A stretch of DNA of 36,851 nt from Saprospiraceae bacterium (GTDB lineage Bacteria > Bacteroidota > Bacteroidia > Chitinophagales > Saprospiraceae), in contig JADKCF010000035.1 of NCBI GenBank assembly GCA_016714765.1, positions 1 to 36,851 on the forward strand, read 5' to 3'. The position numbers and the translations under genes are program-made. Numbering within the stretch: position 1 is the stretch's first letter; each line of letters starts with the position of its first letter. This document shows positions 14,655 to 23,076 of the stretch, piece after piece. The notes below the pieces were generated by a model. The model did not search any database and was not told where the DNA came from. It worked only from the letters and a program-made list of their open reading frames with translations.

Positions 14655-15851
14655 ATGAGTACTAGAAAAATCAGTATGGATTCACTTTGTGTCAAGGAAT
14701 ATAAAGATCAGCGTAGCACAAGACCGCACCAATTGCCCATTTACGCAACTTCCAGCTTTGAATTCGATTCGATGGAAGAGGGGATAGAGATTTTTACAGG
14801 TAAAAAATCAGGGCATGTGTATGGCAGGTATGGCAATCCTACGATAGATACCGTAAGTCAGAAATTAGCAGATTTAGAAGCATATGGAACAGGACTGAAT
14901 GCATATGGTTTTTTGACAAGCAGTGGTATGTCAGCGATATCCACTATCGTACTTTCGCTATTAAAGAATGGTGACACGATACTGACTCAGGGTGATCTCT
15001 ATGGAGGTACAACGGAGGTTTTTGTAAAAGTGATTGCCAATAGTGGTATCAAAACCCTGTTTACTGATCTGACGGATTTGGATGCTACTGAACAAATACT
15101 TCTAAGCAACAGAACTGTAAAATTGTTGTATCTGGAAACACCGGCTAATCCTACTATGCGATGTATTGATATCCTGCAGATTTCAAGACTTGCCCAAAAA
15201 TATGGTGTATATACTTGCGTGGATAATACGTTTTGTACACCTATCATACAGCAGCCACTGAGCCATGGTATAGATTTTGTGATACACTCCACCACAAAGT
15301 ATCTCAACGGTCACGGCAACTCTATAGCGGGTGTGATCATAGGTCATGACGAAAAAATTAAAAAACAGATTTGGACTACCTTAAAACTATTGGGTACCAC
15401 CTGTAATCCCTGGGATGCATGGCTGATCAATAATGGCCTTAAAACGCTGTCAGTAAGAATGCAAAGGCATTGTGAAAATGCTATGTCGGTAGCTCAATAC
15501 CTGGAAACACATCCTGCCATCTTAAAAGTCAATTATAATGGTTTGCCATCTCATCCACATCACGATATCGCAAAAAGGCAGATGAAGGCTTTTGGAGGTA
15601 TGTTGAGTTTTGAAATAAACGGACAGCTTTCTAAGGTGATACAGATATTAAACAAACTTAAGTTTTGTAGTATGGCACCCACCCTTGGGGATGTAGATAC
15701 CCTTGTATTGCACCCTGCCACCAGTTCGCATTTAAATGTAGACAAAGCCCGGCGTGAAACAAACGGTATCAGCGATGGTCTGGTCAGGCTCTCAGTTGGC
15801 ATCGAGGATGTAAGGGACATTATTCAGGATCTTGAACAGGCATTGAGATGA
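14655..15851 (+). CDS. Cys/Met-metabolism PLP-dependent enzyme (cystathionine gamma-synthase/lyase-like)
   Basis: A 398-residue enzyme of the Cys/Met-metabolism PLP family. Seen are the N-terminal HVYGRYGNPTID segment that contacts PLP phosphate in the neighbouring subunit, SSGMSAISTIVL, the VDNTFCTPIIQQPL block with the ring-binding Asp, and the Schiff-base lysine in HSTTKYLNGHGN at about residue 215. The C-terminal RLSVGIEDVRDIIQDLEQAL is typical. Members act in transsulfuration as cystathionine gamma-synthase or lyase, O-acetylhomoserine sulfhydrylase, or methionine gamma-lyase; sequence inspection alone does not choose between them. The stop overlaps the start of the next gene by 4 bp, so the two are co-translated. 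Confidence 0.88.
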   Translation: MSTRKISMDSLCVKEYKDQRSTRPHQLPIYATSSFEFDSMEEGIEIFTGKKSGHVYGRYGNPTIDTVSQKLADLEAYGTGLNAYGFLTSSGMSAISTIVLSLLKNGDTILTQGDLYGGTTEVFVKVIANSGIKTLFTDLTDLDATEQILLSNRTVKLLYLETPANPTMRCIDILQISRLAQKYGVYTCVDNTFCTPIIQQPLSHGIDFVIHSTTKYLNGHGNSIAGVIIGHDEKIKKQIWTTLKLLGTTCNPWDAWLINNGLKTLSVRMQRHCENAMSVAQYLETHPAILKVNYNGLPSHPHHDIAKRQMKAFGGMLSFEINGQLSKVIQILNKLKFCSMAPTLGDVDTLVLHPATSSHLNVDKARRETNGISDGLVRLSVGIEDVRDIIQDLEQALR

Positions 15852-16510
15852 ATAAGACCGCATTGATATATGGAAGCTCAGGCCTCGTGGGATCCAAATT
15901 GCTCGCACAGCTACTGGCTAATGACCATTATGGTAAAGTAAAGGTATTTGTCAGAAAACCTCTTCCAGTGGATCATTCGAAGCTGGAACAGGTTATCATT
16001 GATTTTGACGATGCGGATAACATCAGAGATAAAGCCAAAGGCGATGAAGTTTATATATGTCTTGGCACAACTATGGCTAAAGCAGGAAGTAAAGAAGCTT
16101 TTTACAAAGTAGACCATGATTTTGTAGTCCGGGCGGCTACATCTGCAGCTGCCAATGGCGTACCGAAACTATGTCTGATTTCCTCAATGGGAGCAGACGT
16201 TCATGCATGGGTTTATTATTCCAAAGTAAAAGGCGAAGTGGAGCAAGAAATCAGCCGGTTACCTTTTGAAGCCATTCATATTGTCCGACCTTCACTGCTC
16301 CTGGGTGACAGAAAAGAACAACGGAGTGGAGAGAAACTGGGAATATTGATTTCGAAGGCTGTTACTTTTATATTTATTGGCCCTCTCGCCAAGTACAAGC
16401 CCATAGAGGACGAAACGGTGGCAAGATCCATGATTTCATATATGGAGTCACAAAGTACCGGAGTGCATATCCATTTTTCTGACGACCTCCAAAAATTTGC
16501 AAACCCATAA
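15848..16510 (+). CDS. NAD(P)-binding Rossmann-fold protein (TIP30/atypical SDR-like)
   Basis: A 220-residue atypical short-chain dehydrogenase-like protein. The nucleotide-binding glycine motif is at the start (LIYGSSGLVGSKLL, GxxGxxG pattern), followed by VYICLGTTMAKAGSKEAFYK, the LISSMGADVHAWVYYSKVKG segment holding a Tyr-x-x-x-Lys pair (YYSKVKG), and IVRPSLLLGDR. This layout is that of the HTATIP2/TIP30-like oxidoreductases. The substrate is unknown. It overlaps the upstream PLP enzyme (ATGA), suggesting translational coupling, but a metabolic link is not evident. Confidence 0.82.
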   Translation: MNKTALIYGSSGLVGSKLLAQLLANDHYGKVKVFVRKPLPVDHSKLEQVIIDFDDADNIRDKAKGDEVYICLGTTMAKAGSKEAFYKVDHDFVVRAATSAAANGVPKLCLISSMGADVHAWVYYSKVKGEVEQEISRLPFEAIHIVRPSLLLGDRKEQRSGEKLGILISKAVTFIFIGPLAKYKPIEDETVARSMISYMESQSTGVHIHFSDDLQKFANP

Positions 16511-16616
16511 ATCAAATTATTCCGGTGAAATCCTTACTCATGACTATCACAAACCACGATAATTTTTATTTCCAATGATATCTTCTGAACACTAAATCAC
16601 AAATTATACTAAACAC

Positions 16617-16976
16617 ATGATAAAACCCGTAGTTAAAAAATCACTCATTGAAATAGAAATAGGTCTCAATGAAGATAAGCACCCTGAGACGATACACTGG
16701 CGCTCCACGGACAATCCCAATGGCAAAGATTTTACTGAATGCAAGGCATTGTCAATGGCTTTATTTGACAAAGATTATAAAGATACCCTTAAAATAGATT
16801 TGTGGACCACCGAAATGCAGGTAGTAGAGATGGATCGTTTTATGTTTCAGACCCTCAGATCTCTTGCCGACACCTACTTCAGAGCTACCAATAATCAGCA
16901 ACTGGCTAATGATATGCAACTTTTTGTGGATTACTTCGGAAAACAGACAGGGATTATTACAGAAGACCCCCAATAA
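16617..16976 (+). CDS. gldC: Gliding motility protein GldC
   Basis: A 119-residue cytosolic protein matching GldC of Bacteroidota: a KSLIEIEIGLNEDKHPETIH start, WRSTDNP, the block ECKALSMALFDKDYKDTLKI, and DLWTTEMQVVEMDRFMFQTL followed by LADTYFRATNNQ. In Flavobacterium johnsoniae gldC assists gliding but is not strictly required. Its presence here without other gld genes does not prove motility, since gldC is also kept in non-gliding members. It begins a plus-strand series with ung (16-bp gap) and a DUF423 gene. Confidence 0.9.
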   Translation: MIKPVVKKSLIEIEIGLNEDKHPETIHWRSTDNPNGKDFTECKALSMALFDKDYKDTLKIDLWTTEMQVVEMDRFMFQTLRSLADTYFRATNNQQLANDMQLFVDYFGKQTGIITEDPQ

Positions 16977-16992
16977 CTCCAAACTGAATCTC

Positions 16993-17673
16993 ATGGATCC
17001 GGAGAAAGTGAAAATTTCAGAAGCATGGAAAAAAGCACTTTATGCAGAGTTTCAAGCCGAATATTTTGATAACATCGCATCACAATTACGAAAGGCAAAA
17101 TCTGAAGGTAAGATTATCTTTCCGCCTGGCCATCTGATATTCAATGCATATAATATTACACGGCCGGAGGATGTCAAAGTAGTAATCCTTGGGCAAGACC
17201 CCTATCACAACCCCGGAGAAGCTATGGGACTAAGTTTTTCAGTACCAAAAACAACCAAAATACCACCGTCTTTAAAGAATATCTATAAAGAATTACACAA
17301 CTCTTTGGATTTTGCCATACCCGGGCACGGTGATCTCACAGCATGGGCTGATCAAGGGGTCTTTTTACTGAATGCCATCCTTACAGTAGAAAAAAATAAT
17401 GCCGGGTCCCATAAAAACATAGGGTGGCAACATTTTACCGACCAAACCATCAAATATTTATCTGATTATTGTCAACATATTGTATTTATGCTTTGGGGCA
17501 ATTTTGCCAGAAATAAAAAAACACTCATTGACAATACACGGCACCTGATACTGGAATCAGCGCATCCATCACCTTTGGCAGGAAACGCTTTTCAAGGTAA
17601 TGGCCACTTCTGCAAAGCCAATGAATATTTGATCACTCATGGGAAAAAGCCGGTCAACTGGCAAATAACCTAA
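16993..17673 (+). CDS. ung: Family 1 uracil-DNA glycosylase
   Basis: A 226-residue UDG that excises uracil from DNA in base-excision repair. The water-activating loop is GQDPYHNPGEAMGLSFSV with Asp69, a variant of the standard GQDPYHGPGQAHGL in that G, Q and H are replaced. FLLNAILTV supplies the uracil-binding Asn, and HPSPLAGNAFQGNGHF carries the catalytic His191 and the minor-groove Leu loop. The open frame extends upstream to 16864, but that part overlaps gldC, so the ATG of MDPEKVKISEAWK at 16993 is taken as the start. Confidence 0.92.
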   Translation: MDPEKVKISEAWKKALYAEFQAEYFDNIASQLRKAKSEGKIIFPPGHLIFNAYNITRPEDVKVVILGQDPYHNPGEAMGLSFSVPKTTKIPPSLKNIYKELHNSLDFAIPGHGDLTAWADQGVFLLNAILTVEKNNAGSHKNIGWQHFTDQTIKYLSDYCQHIVFMLWGNFARNKKTLIDNTRHLILESAHPSPLAGNAFQGNGHFCKANEYLITHGKKPVNWQIT

Positions 17674-17686
17674 TCATTTAGAAAGT

Positions 17687-18073
17687 ATGTACAACAAAGT
17701 GAAAATAGCAGCCGTTACAGGAGCTCTGGCTGTTGCCATAGGAGCATTCGGAGCTCATGGACTTAAACCATTGATGACAGAGAGTCAGTTAGAAACATTC
17801 AGGACTGGAGGATGGTACCACATCTTACATGTCATGCCGTTGTTAATGATAGCTTTGATATCACCCAAAAATAAAATACTGAATCAGTCTTTTTACTTGT
17901 TTCTGGGTGGTATTATTTGTTTTTCAGGGTCATTGTACATTCTCAGTACAAAGCACCTGGCAGGTGGTGAAATCTGGAACTTTGTCGGTCCTGTTACTCC
18001 TTTGGGAGGGCTTTTCTTTATAGCAGCATGGCTCAATATGTGGAGATACAAGGGAGATAAAAAAGATAATTAA
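17687..18073 (+). CDS. DUF423 family membrane protein
   Basis: A 128-residue inner-membrane protein of the DUF423 (YgdD-like) family, with about four membrane helices. The hallmark VAIGAFGAHGLKP lies in the first helix, followed by the GGWYHILHVMPLLMIAL helix, FLGGIICFSGSLYIL, and a final GPVTPLGGLFFIAAWLNMW. The function of the family is not established. It starts 13 bp after ung, so the two are likely co-transcribed, and it converges with the DEAD-box helicase gene, which ends 10 bp away. Confidence 0.9.
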   Translation: MYNKVKIAAVTGALAVAIGAFGAHGLKPLMTESQLETFRTGGWYHILHVMPLLMIALISPKNKILNQSFYLFLGGIICFSGSLYILSTKHLAGGEIWNFVGPVTPLGGLFFIAAWLNMWRYKGDKKDN

Positions 18074-18083
18074 AATACTGGAA

Positions 18084-19325
18084 TCAGGACTTTCTGGCTG
18101 GTTTTTTACCTTGGTTTCCAGGTTTTCTTAGGGTAGGTTTACCTCCACCTCCTTGACGGAAATGGCCTTTTGGTCTCATTGGATTCCATTCAGGACTCTC
18201 ACCAATATGAGGGGGTATATTCAATTTATTGATAGATGCACCTATGAGTTTTTCTATGGCTGCAAATTTATACATTTCGTCTTCATTGATGAGTGTCAGG
18301 GCAACTCCGGATGCATCTGCCCTTGCCGTCCTGCCTATGCGGTGTACATAGTCTTCTCCGTCACCCGGCACATTATAATTTACTACGAGATTAATATCTT
18401 TAATATCTATACCTCTTGCTAGTACATCTGTGGCGACAATCACACGTGTTTGTTTTGATCTGAATCTGTTTAGGACTTCTTCTCTTTGCTGTTGTTCCAG
18501 GTCTGAAGATATTCCTTCCACTTTATAGCCTTGACCAGAAAGACCTTTGACTATGTCGTTGACAGATTTTTTGGTAGACGAAAATACAATGATGCTCTCA
18601 AAGGAAGGTTTGTCCTTAATAAGATCATTGATAAGCCGAGCTTTATTGCCGTCATTGACAAGATATGCAGCCTGCAATACATTTTCGGACGGTTTTGATA
18701 CCGCGATCGAGACCTCAAATGGATTATTGAGGTTTTGCCTGGCCAGTTCTCTCATTTTGGGTGGCATGGTAGCGCTAAACATGAGTGTCTGTCGTTTTTT
18801 AGGAAGGGCCTCTATGATTTTTTTGATGTCATCATAAAAACCCATATCCAGCATCCTGTCTGCTTCGTCGAGAATAAGATGCCTGACTTTGTTAAATTTG
18901 ACATTGCCCATATTGATGTGACTGATCAGTTTGCCGGGTGTCGCTATGATGACATCGGCATTTGTCAATCCTTTTTTCTGAGTTTCCCATTCACTACCCG
19001 ACCCACCACCATAGATTGCCATCGAAGCAACGGGTACAAAATAAGCAAAGCCCTGGATTTGCTGGTCAATCTGTACTGCCAGTTCCCGGGTCGGTACTAT
19101 CACCAATGTACTGGTACCATCATGTGGTTCTACTGCCATCTGATGTAATAATGGCAACATAAAAGCAGCCGTTTTTCCCGTGCCTGTCTGTGCACAAGCT
19201 ATCACATCCCGACCTTTTAATATCTCCGGTATAGCCTGCTCCTGGATCGGAGTGGCTTTGTCAAAACCCATGTATGATATAGCTTCTAGTATCCTGTCAT
19301 CGAGCCCTATTTCCTTAAACGTCAT
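18084..19325 (-). CDS. DEAD-box ATP-dependent RNA helicase (RhlE-like)
   Basis: A 413-residue superfamily 2 RNA helicase. The Q motif FDKATPIQEQAIP (about residues 21-33), Walker A AQTGTGKT (45-52), PTREL, ATPGKL, the DEAD box (153-156), SAT, and the C-terminal helicase motifs IVATDVLARGIDIKDINLV and HRIGRTAR are all intact. The short basic Gly/Lys-rich tail (GGGGKPTLRKPGNQGKKPAR) resembles RhlE-type helicases of Bacteroidota, which act in ribosome assembly or RNA turnover, often in the cold. It is divergent from the SWIM-domain gene; no clear -33/-7 pair was found for it. Confidence 0.88.
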   Translation of the reverse strand: MTFKEIGLDDRILEAISYMGFDKATPIQEQAIPEILKGRDVIACAQTGTGKTAAFMLPLLHQMAVEPHDGTSTLVIVPTRELAVQIDQQIQGFAYFVPVASMAIYGGGSGSEWETQKKGLTNADVIIATPGKLISHINMGNVKFNKVRHLILDEADRMLDMGFYDDIKKIIEALPKKRQTLMFSATMPPKMRELARQNLNNPFEVSIAVSKPSENVLQAAYLVNDGNKARLINDLIKDKPSFESIIVFSSTKKSVNDIVKGLSGQGYKVEGISSDLEQQQREEVLNRFRSKQTRVIVATDVLARGIDIKDINLVVNYNVPGDGEDYVHRIGRTARADASGVALTLINEDEMYKFAAIEKLIGASINKLNIPPHIGESPEWNPMRPKGHFRQGGGGKPTLRKPGNQGKKPARKS

Positions 19326-19428
19326 ATATCAATGAAATTCTGTAAAGAATAATTTATATTAAACAAATGCAAATATAAAAAATATTGTCAATAAAGCATA
19401 TGTATTTGTTACATAAGATCGAAATTAC

Positions 19429-21129
19429 TTGATAAATTTGCAGGCTGTTACCAATTGGCAATACAAAATCATTGTTTTGATAGAAAAAAATCAATTAATT
19501 GAACTCATTTATGATGCGGACCTGGTAGATTCGGCAGAATTACTCTTTGACTCCGGAGCCGTCACAAATCTTGCCAGCCTTCCATCTAGTTTATTTGTAT
19601 GCAAAGTCCTGGATGGCATACAATATGAGGTGGAAATACAATCACCGTTTGCCAAAAAACAAAAAGCATCCTGTGAATGCAGGTTTTTTAAAGAGAATAA
19701 TATCTGTAAACATATTGTCGCTGCATTACTGAAGATCAGAGCAGAACGAAAACGAAAAGTGGATGCCAGACTTGCTGCGACCAAGCCTTTAAAAACGAGC
19801 AAATTGTCCTCGCTAAACATAAATCACATCCTGGAAGAAATATCCAGTGAAGAGCTGGCTTCATTTGTAAAATCTTATGCAAAAACGGATAAAAAGTTTA
19901 CAACACAACTGAAAGTACACTTTGCCAGAAAGATAGATCTTGTGGACAATGCAGACAAGTATAAAGCCATTCTGAACAACATCGTCAAACCCAATACAGG
20001 AAGCCAGTCACGAGCTTCTTCTTCTGATATCAGAGCTATCAGTCAGGTTTTGGGAGATTTTGCGGACCAGATAAATGATTGTATAGCTCTTGGCCAGTAC
20101 AGGGAAGCCTTCAATATTTTCAGCAGTGCATTTGCCAAGCTGGAATATGTCAGGCACCATTATACATTTCATCGGGATAAGTTGAATGTTCTAAGCAAAA
20201 ATTATCACCAGATCATATCATTTTTTTTAGAAGAAAAATTGCCACCGGAGCTTAGAATAAGTTTATTTGATTTTTTATTGGATTTAAACAGCAGATCTTA
20301 TTATCAGTACGACGACAGCCAATACAACATTATCAACCTGATAATCGATAAGGCGAAAAATCAGGATAAAGGCTTACTGAGAAATAATATTGAACACCTG
20401 ATAAGTACCAGGCCACAGCGTGAAAAACCTCTATTAATTGCAATGTGGGTAAAGTTATCAGGTAAAATCTCCAAATCTGAGCTTGAATATTTGAAACCGT
20501 TTGGCAATCAGTTTGTAGAAATCGTAGATTATATGTTGGCTTATCATCTGGAACAACCAGCCGTGAAGATGCTGGAGAGTATACTCAAGCCCAGGAAAAT
20601 TGAAAAAGAAGTAGCCAGCAGACTGGTTTACTTGTATGTGCGTACTAAAAACATCAAGAAGCTCAAGGAAACTTCAAAACAAGCATATCTGAACACCGGC
20701 GATATCAAATATATTGATGTAATAAAAAGAGAATTTGATGCACACGTTTATGAAAGTGTGATTCAGGAACTTGAGGAAGAACTTTTGATTACCAGGGCTG
20801 ATCCTAATCTTTTGATACGCATTTACAAAAGAGAGGAAAACTGGGCGGGATTATTATTATACCTGGACAAATTGGATAACCTTGAAATTCTGAGGCAGCA
20901 CGATGCTCTGTTGTACAAAAATGAAAGAAACACGCTTATCGATCTATATAAAAATAAGATCAGTCGATACCTGGATGAACATATAGGTGATGTGGCATCT
21001 GCATATATGGAAAATTTAAAAACACATTTTATTCACCAGCACTTTGATGGCCTGTTGAGCGGTGTTCATACAATGTTAAAAGAAAAATACAGCCACAGAC
21101 AAAAACTTATTGAATTATTCAGCAAGTAG
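19429..21129 (+). CDS. SWIM zinc-finger protein
   Basis: A 566-residue protein whose N-terminal region holds a SWIM zinc finger (C-x-C ... C-x-H): CECRFFKENNICKHIVAALL at about residues 83-102. The rest is a long alpha-helical repeat-like region (KLEYVRHHYTFHRDKLNVLS, YLYVRTKNIKKLKETSKQAY) with no further recognised domain. SWIM domains bind nucleic acid or protein; related Bacteroidota proteins have no assigned role. The start is unsure: no ATG exists near the N-terminus. The TTG at 19429 is the only start that keeps the whole first strand, but a promoter-like TAAATTTG lies at 19433-19440, so translation may begin further in. Confidence 0.72.
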   Translation: MINLQAVTNWQYKIIVLIEKNQLIELIYDADLVDSAELLFDSGAVTNLASLPSSLFVCKVLDGIQYEVEIQSPFAKKQKASCECRFFKENNICKHIVAALLKIRAERKRKVDARLAATKPLKTSKLSSLNINHILEEISSEELASFVKSYAKTDKKFTTQLKVHFARKIDLVDNADKYKAILNNIVKPNTGSQSRASSSDIRAISQVLGDFADQINDCIALGQYREAFNIFSSAFAKLEYVRHHYTFHRDKLNVLSKNYHQIISFFLEEKLPPELRISLFDFLLDLNSRSYYQYDDSQYNIINLIIDKAKNQDKGLLRNNIEHLISTRPQREKPLLIAMWVKLSGKISKSELEYLKPFGNQFVEIVDYMLAYHLEQPAVKMLESILKPRKIEKEVASRLVYLYVRTKNIKKLKETSKQAYLNTGDIKYIDVIKREFDAHVYESVIQELEEELLITRADPNLLIRIYKREENWAGLLLYLDKLDNLEILRQHDALLYKNERNTLIDLYKNKISRYLDEHIGDVASAYMENLKTHFIHQHFDGLLSGVHTMLKEKYSHRQKLIELFSK

Positions 21130-21141
21130 TAAAAACCCTTA

Positions 21142-21178
21142 AACGTAATCCCCGGAAAAACGGGATTTAGTTGACGTT
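21142..21178. terminator. Possible bidirectional terminator between convergent genes
   Basis: Stem AATCCC (21147-21152) and GGGATT (21162-21167) with a 9-nt loop, enclosed by AACGT/ACGTT. It lies at the meeting point of the SWIM gene and the redoxin-dockerin gene and overlaps the stop of the latter. U-tracts are poor, so confidence is low. Confidence 0.35.
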
Positions 21179-22180
21179 ACCTTTTTTAATGATTGTAAAA
21201 TTTAGATTTACATTGTTGCCTGGATTTTCAGTCACAGCAATCTTGTCAGGAAGTGATACATAAGAAGGGGTGTTGTTCGGAAATGAAGATACGAGGCCTA
21301 AAATGACTTTTTTGATGTTGAGTATGTCTGAGGCAGTGATTTTACTGTCAGAATTTACATCTGCAGCTATAAGTTTGTAAGATGGACTCAGGCTCTCAAA
21401 TCCCAATATATGCTTCTGTATTGCTAATACGTCTGATGCAGAAACCTTGGAGGTGTAGGCTGGGGCAAAACTTTCCATGGTTATCTCTGGATTGGCCATT
21501 TTAGGAAAAGTAGCTGAAGGATATACAAAACTGTAAACTCCCTGAGCATTTTTTACAATTTCCAGTTTCGGCGTCGAAGCTCCGGCAGGACTTAGAAAAA
21601 ACTTGATATGACCGTCTGCAATATCTGTGTTATTGGTTTCGAGGGTAAGATTGACAGAGGTTGGCGCTACAGCTGTCTGGTTCTTGGCGATATTAATAGT
21701 AGCATCGAGTTCGCCGAATAAAACAGGATAAAACAAGGTTTTATCGGGTGCAATGACAGCAAATGAAGGCGTACCATACCATGAACCGTAATTACCGCTC
21801 ATAAAAGGTCCTGTAATCAATGGGGCAAAACCTTCATTACTTATTCCTTTCATCGTCTGGCCGTAAGTATTTTCGAAAGTATTTACTTTACTATCTGTAT
21901 CACTAGTAATAGTAGTCACACTAAAAAACTCCACGCCCTGGGTACCTGAACCCCATTGTACATATTTTTGTTGCCACGATGGTGCATTGGCAATACACGG
22001 AGGGCAAGTGGTGAAAAAAAACTTGATAACAACAGTTTTGTTCTGGTTAAGATAATCAGCATATAGCTTGTGGATATGCCCTTCTGCATCTTTGACAGTA
22101 AAGTCGTGCATTGTCATCTGAGCGGAACATATAAATACAGATTGTATCAGAATGACTGTAAACAATAATGCATGTCTCAT
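21167..22180 (-). CDS. Exported thioredoxin-fold (TlpA/redoxin) protein with dockerin-like repeats
   Basis: A 337-residue protein. A signal peptide covers residues 1-20 (ending CSAQ). A TlpA/redoxin domain follows at about 25-165, with the redox motif TTCPPC (Cys59 and Cys62) after FFF and the cis-Pro loop GTPSF (136-140). Residues 242-300 form a type I dockerin-like pair: SKVSASDVLAIQKHILG and AADVNSDSKITASDILNIKK, each with the calcium-loop D/S-x-x-S/D pattern. A beta-rich segment closes the protein. The first module suggests an extracytoplasmic thiol oxidoreductase. Dockerin-like repeats in Bacteroidota usually occur in exported proteins and need not imply cellulosomes; no cohesin is seen here. 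Confidence 0.8.
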   Translation of the reverse strand: MRHALLFTVILIQSVFICSAQMTMHDFTVKDAEGHIHKLYADYLNQNKTVVIKFFFTTCPPCIANAPSWQQKYVQWGSGTQGVEFFSVTTITSDTDSKVNTFENTYGQTMKGISNEGFAPLITGPFMSGNYGSWYGTPSFAVIAPDKTLFYPVLFGELDATINIAKNQTAVAPTSVNLTLETNNTDIADGHIKFFLSPAGASTPKLEIVKNAQGVYSFVYPSATFPKMANPEITMESFAPAYTSKVSASDVLAIQKHILGFESLSPSYKLIAADVNSDSKITASDILNIKKVILGLVSSFPNNTPSYVSLPDKIAVTENPGNNVNLNFTIIKKGNVN

Positions 22181-22209
22181 AACGATCAGTTTTATAAAAT
22201 TTATGAATA

Positions 22210-22240
22210 CAAAAATAACACCGAATTACTTAATAATCAA
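22210..22240 (-). promoter_or_regulatory. Bacteroidota-type promoter for the redoxin-dockerin gene
   Basis: On the minus strand, TTG (22240-22238), a 20-bp spacer, then TATTTTTG (22217-22210). The start codon at 22180 follows after a leader of roughly 24 nt. Confidence 0.5.
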
Positions 22241-22256
22241 TAGAAAAGAACAATTA

Positions 22257-22288
22257 TTGTTTCATTATTCTATTTATTACTACTTTTG
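22257..22288 (+). promoter_or_regulatory. Bacteroidota-type promoter for lipB
   Basis: TTG at 22257-22259, a 21-bp spacer, then TACTTTTG at 22281-22288. The lipB ATG at 22297 falls only 8 nt after the -7 box, so the mRNA is predicted to be leaderless or nearly so. Confidence 0.55.
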
Positions 22289-22296
22289 CTCCTCAA

Positions 22297-23040
22297 ATGA
22301 GACCAAGCGTACACTTTCAGTGGATTAAAGACAAGAGTTATAAGGATGTCTGGGATATTCAGACCTTGCTGCACCGTCAGCTAATATCAGAAAAACTCGA
22401 AAAAAGGAATAGCCATCCTCCAATTCAGGCATTAGAAAATAGTCCATTGCACCAATTGATTTTTTGTGAACACGCACCGGTATTTACATTAGGTAAAAGC
22501 GGGTCTATGGAACACCTTTTACTGTCGGATAAGGAACTGGAAAGCGGTCACATAGAATTTTTTAAAATCAATAGGGGAGGTGACATTACTTATCACGGCC
22601 CTGGTCAGATCACGGGCTATCCGATTTTAGATCTTGAAGATTTTTATACCGATGTTCATAGATATGTGCGTAATCTGGAGGAAGTGATCATCCGGCTACT
22701 TAAAGAATATGGACTGCAAGGCATCAGAATTCCTGAATATACAGGTGTGTGGCTGGGCCCTGATACGAGGTCTGACAGTTTCAGGAAAATTTGTGCCATA
22801 GGAGTGCATCTTTCCAGGTGGGTGAGTATGCACGGCTTTGCCTTCAATGTCAATACGGAGCTGAGCTATTTTGATAAAATTGTCCCTTGTGGTATCGTAG
22901 ACGAAAACAAAAAAGTAACCTCGTTGGCGGCTGAACTGGGGACTATGTTATCCATGGAGGACGTCGGATTATCTTTAAAAAGGATTTTCAGCGATGTTTT
23001 TGAATGTTCATTTACTGATGAAATGCCAACATATTTATGA
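22297..23040 (+). CDS. lipB: Octanoyl-ACP:protein N-octanoyltransferase (lipoate biosynthesis)
   Basis: A 247-residue LipB, which moves the octanoyl group from acyl carrier protein to the lipoyl domains of 2-oxoacid dehydrogenases. Family motifs are RGGDITYHGPGQITGYPI (residues 93-110), RKICAIGVHLSRWVSMHGFA, and FDKIVPCGI with the catalytic Cys198. The length is slightly above the usual 210-230. A cofactor link to the fused 2-oxoacid dehydrogenase E1 at 25882-28281 is plausible, but the two are not in one operon. No lipA is present in the window. Confidence 0.93.
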   Translation: MRPSVHFQWIKDKSYKDVWDIQTLLHRQLISEKLEKRNSHPPIQALENSPLHQLIFCEHAPVFTLGKSGSMEHLLLSDKELESGHIEFFKINRGGDITYHGPGQITGYPILDLEDFYTDVHRYVRNLEEVIIRLLKEYGLQGIRIPEYTGVWLGPDTRSDSFRKICAIGVHLSRWVSMHGFAFNVNTELSYFDKIVPCGIVDENKKVTSLAAELGTMLSMEDVGLSLKRIFSDVFECSFTDEMPTYL

Positions 23041-23076
23041 ATTTAGTGTTTGGACTTGCAAGATTTGTATGTAAAT

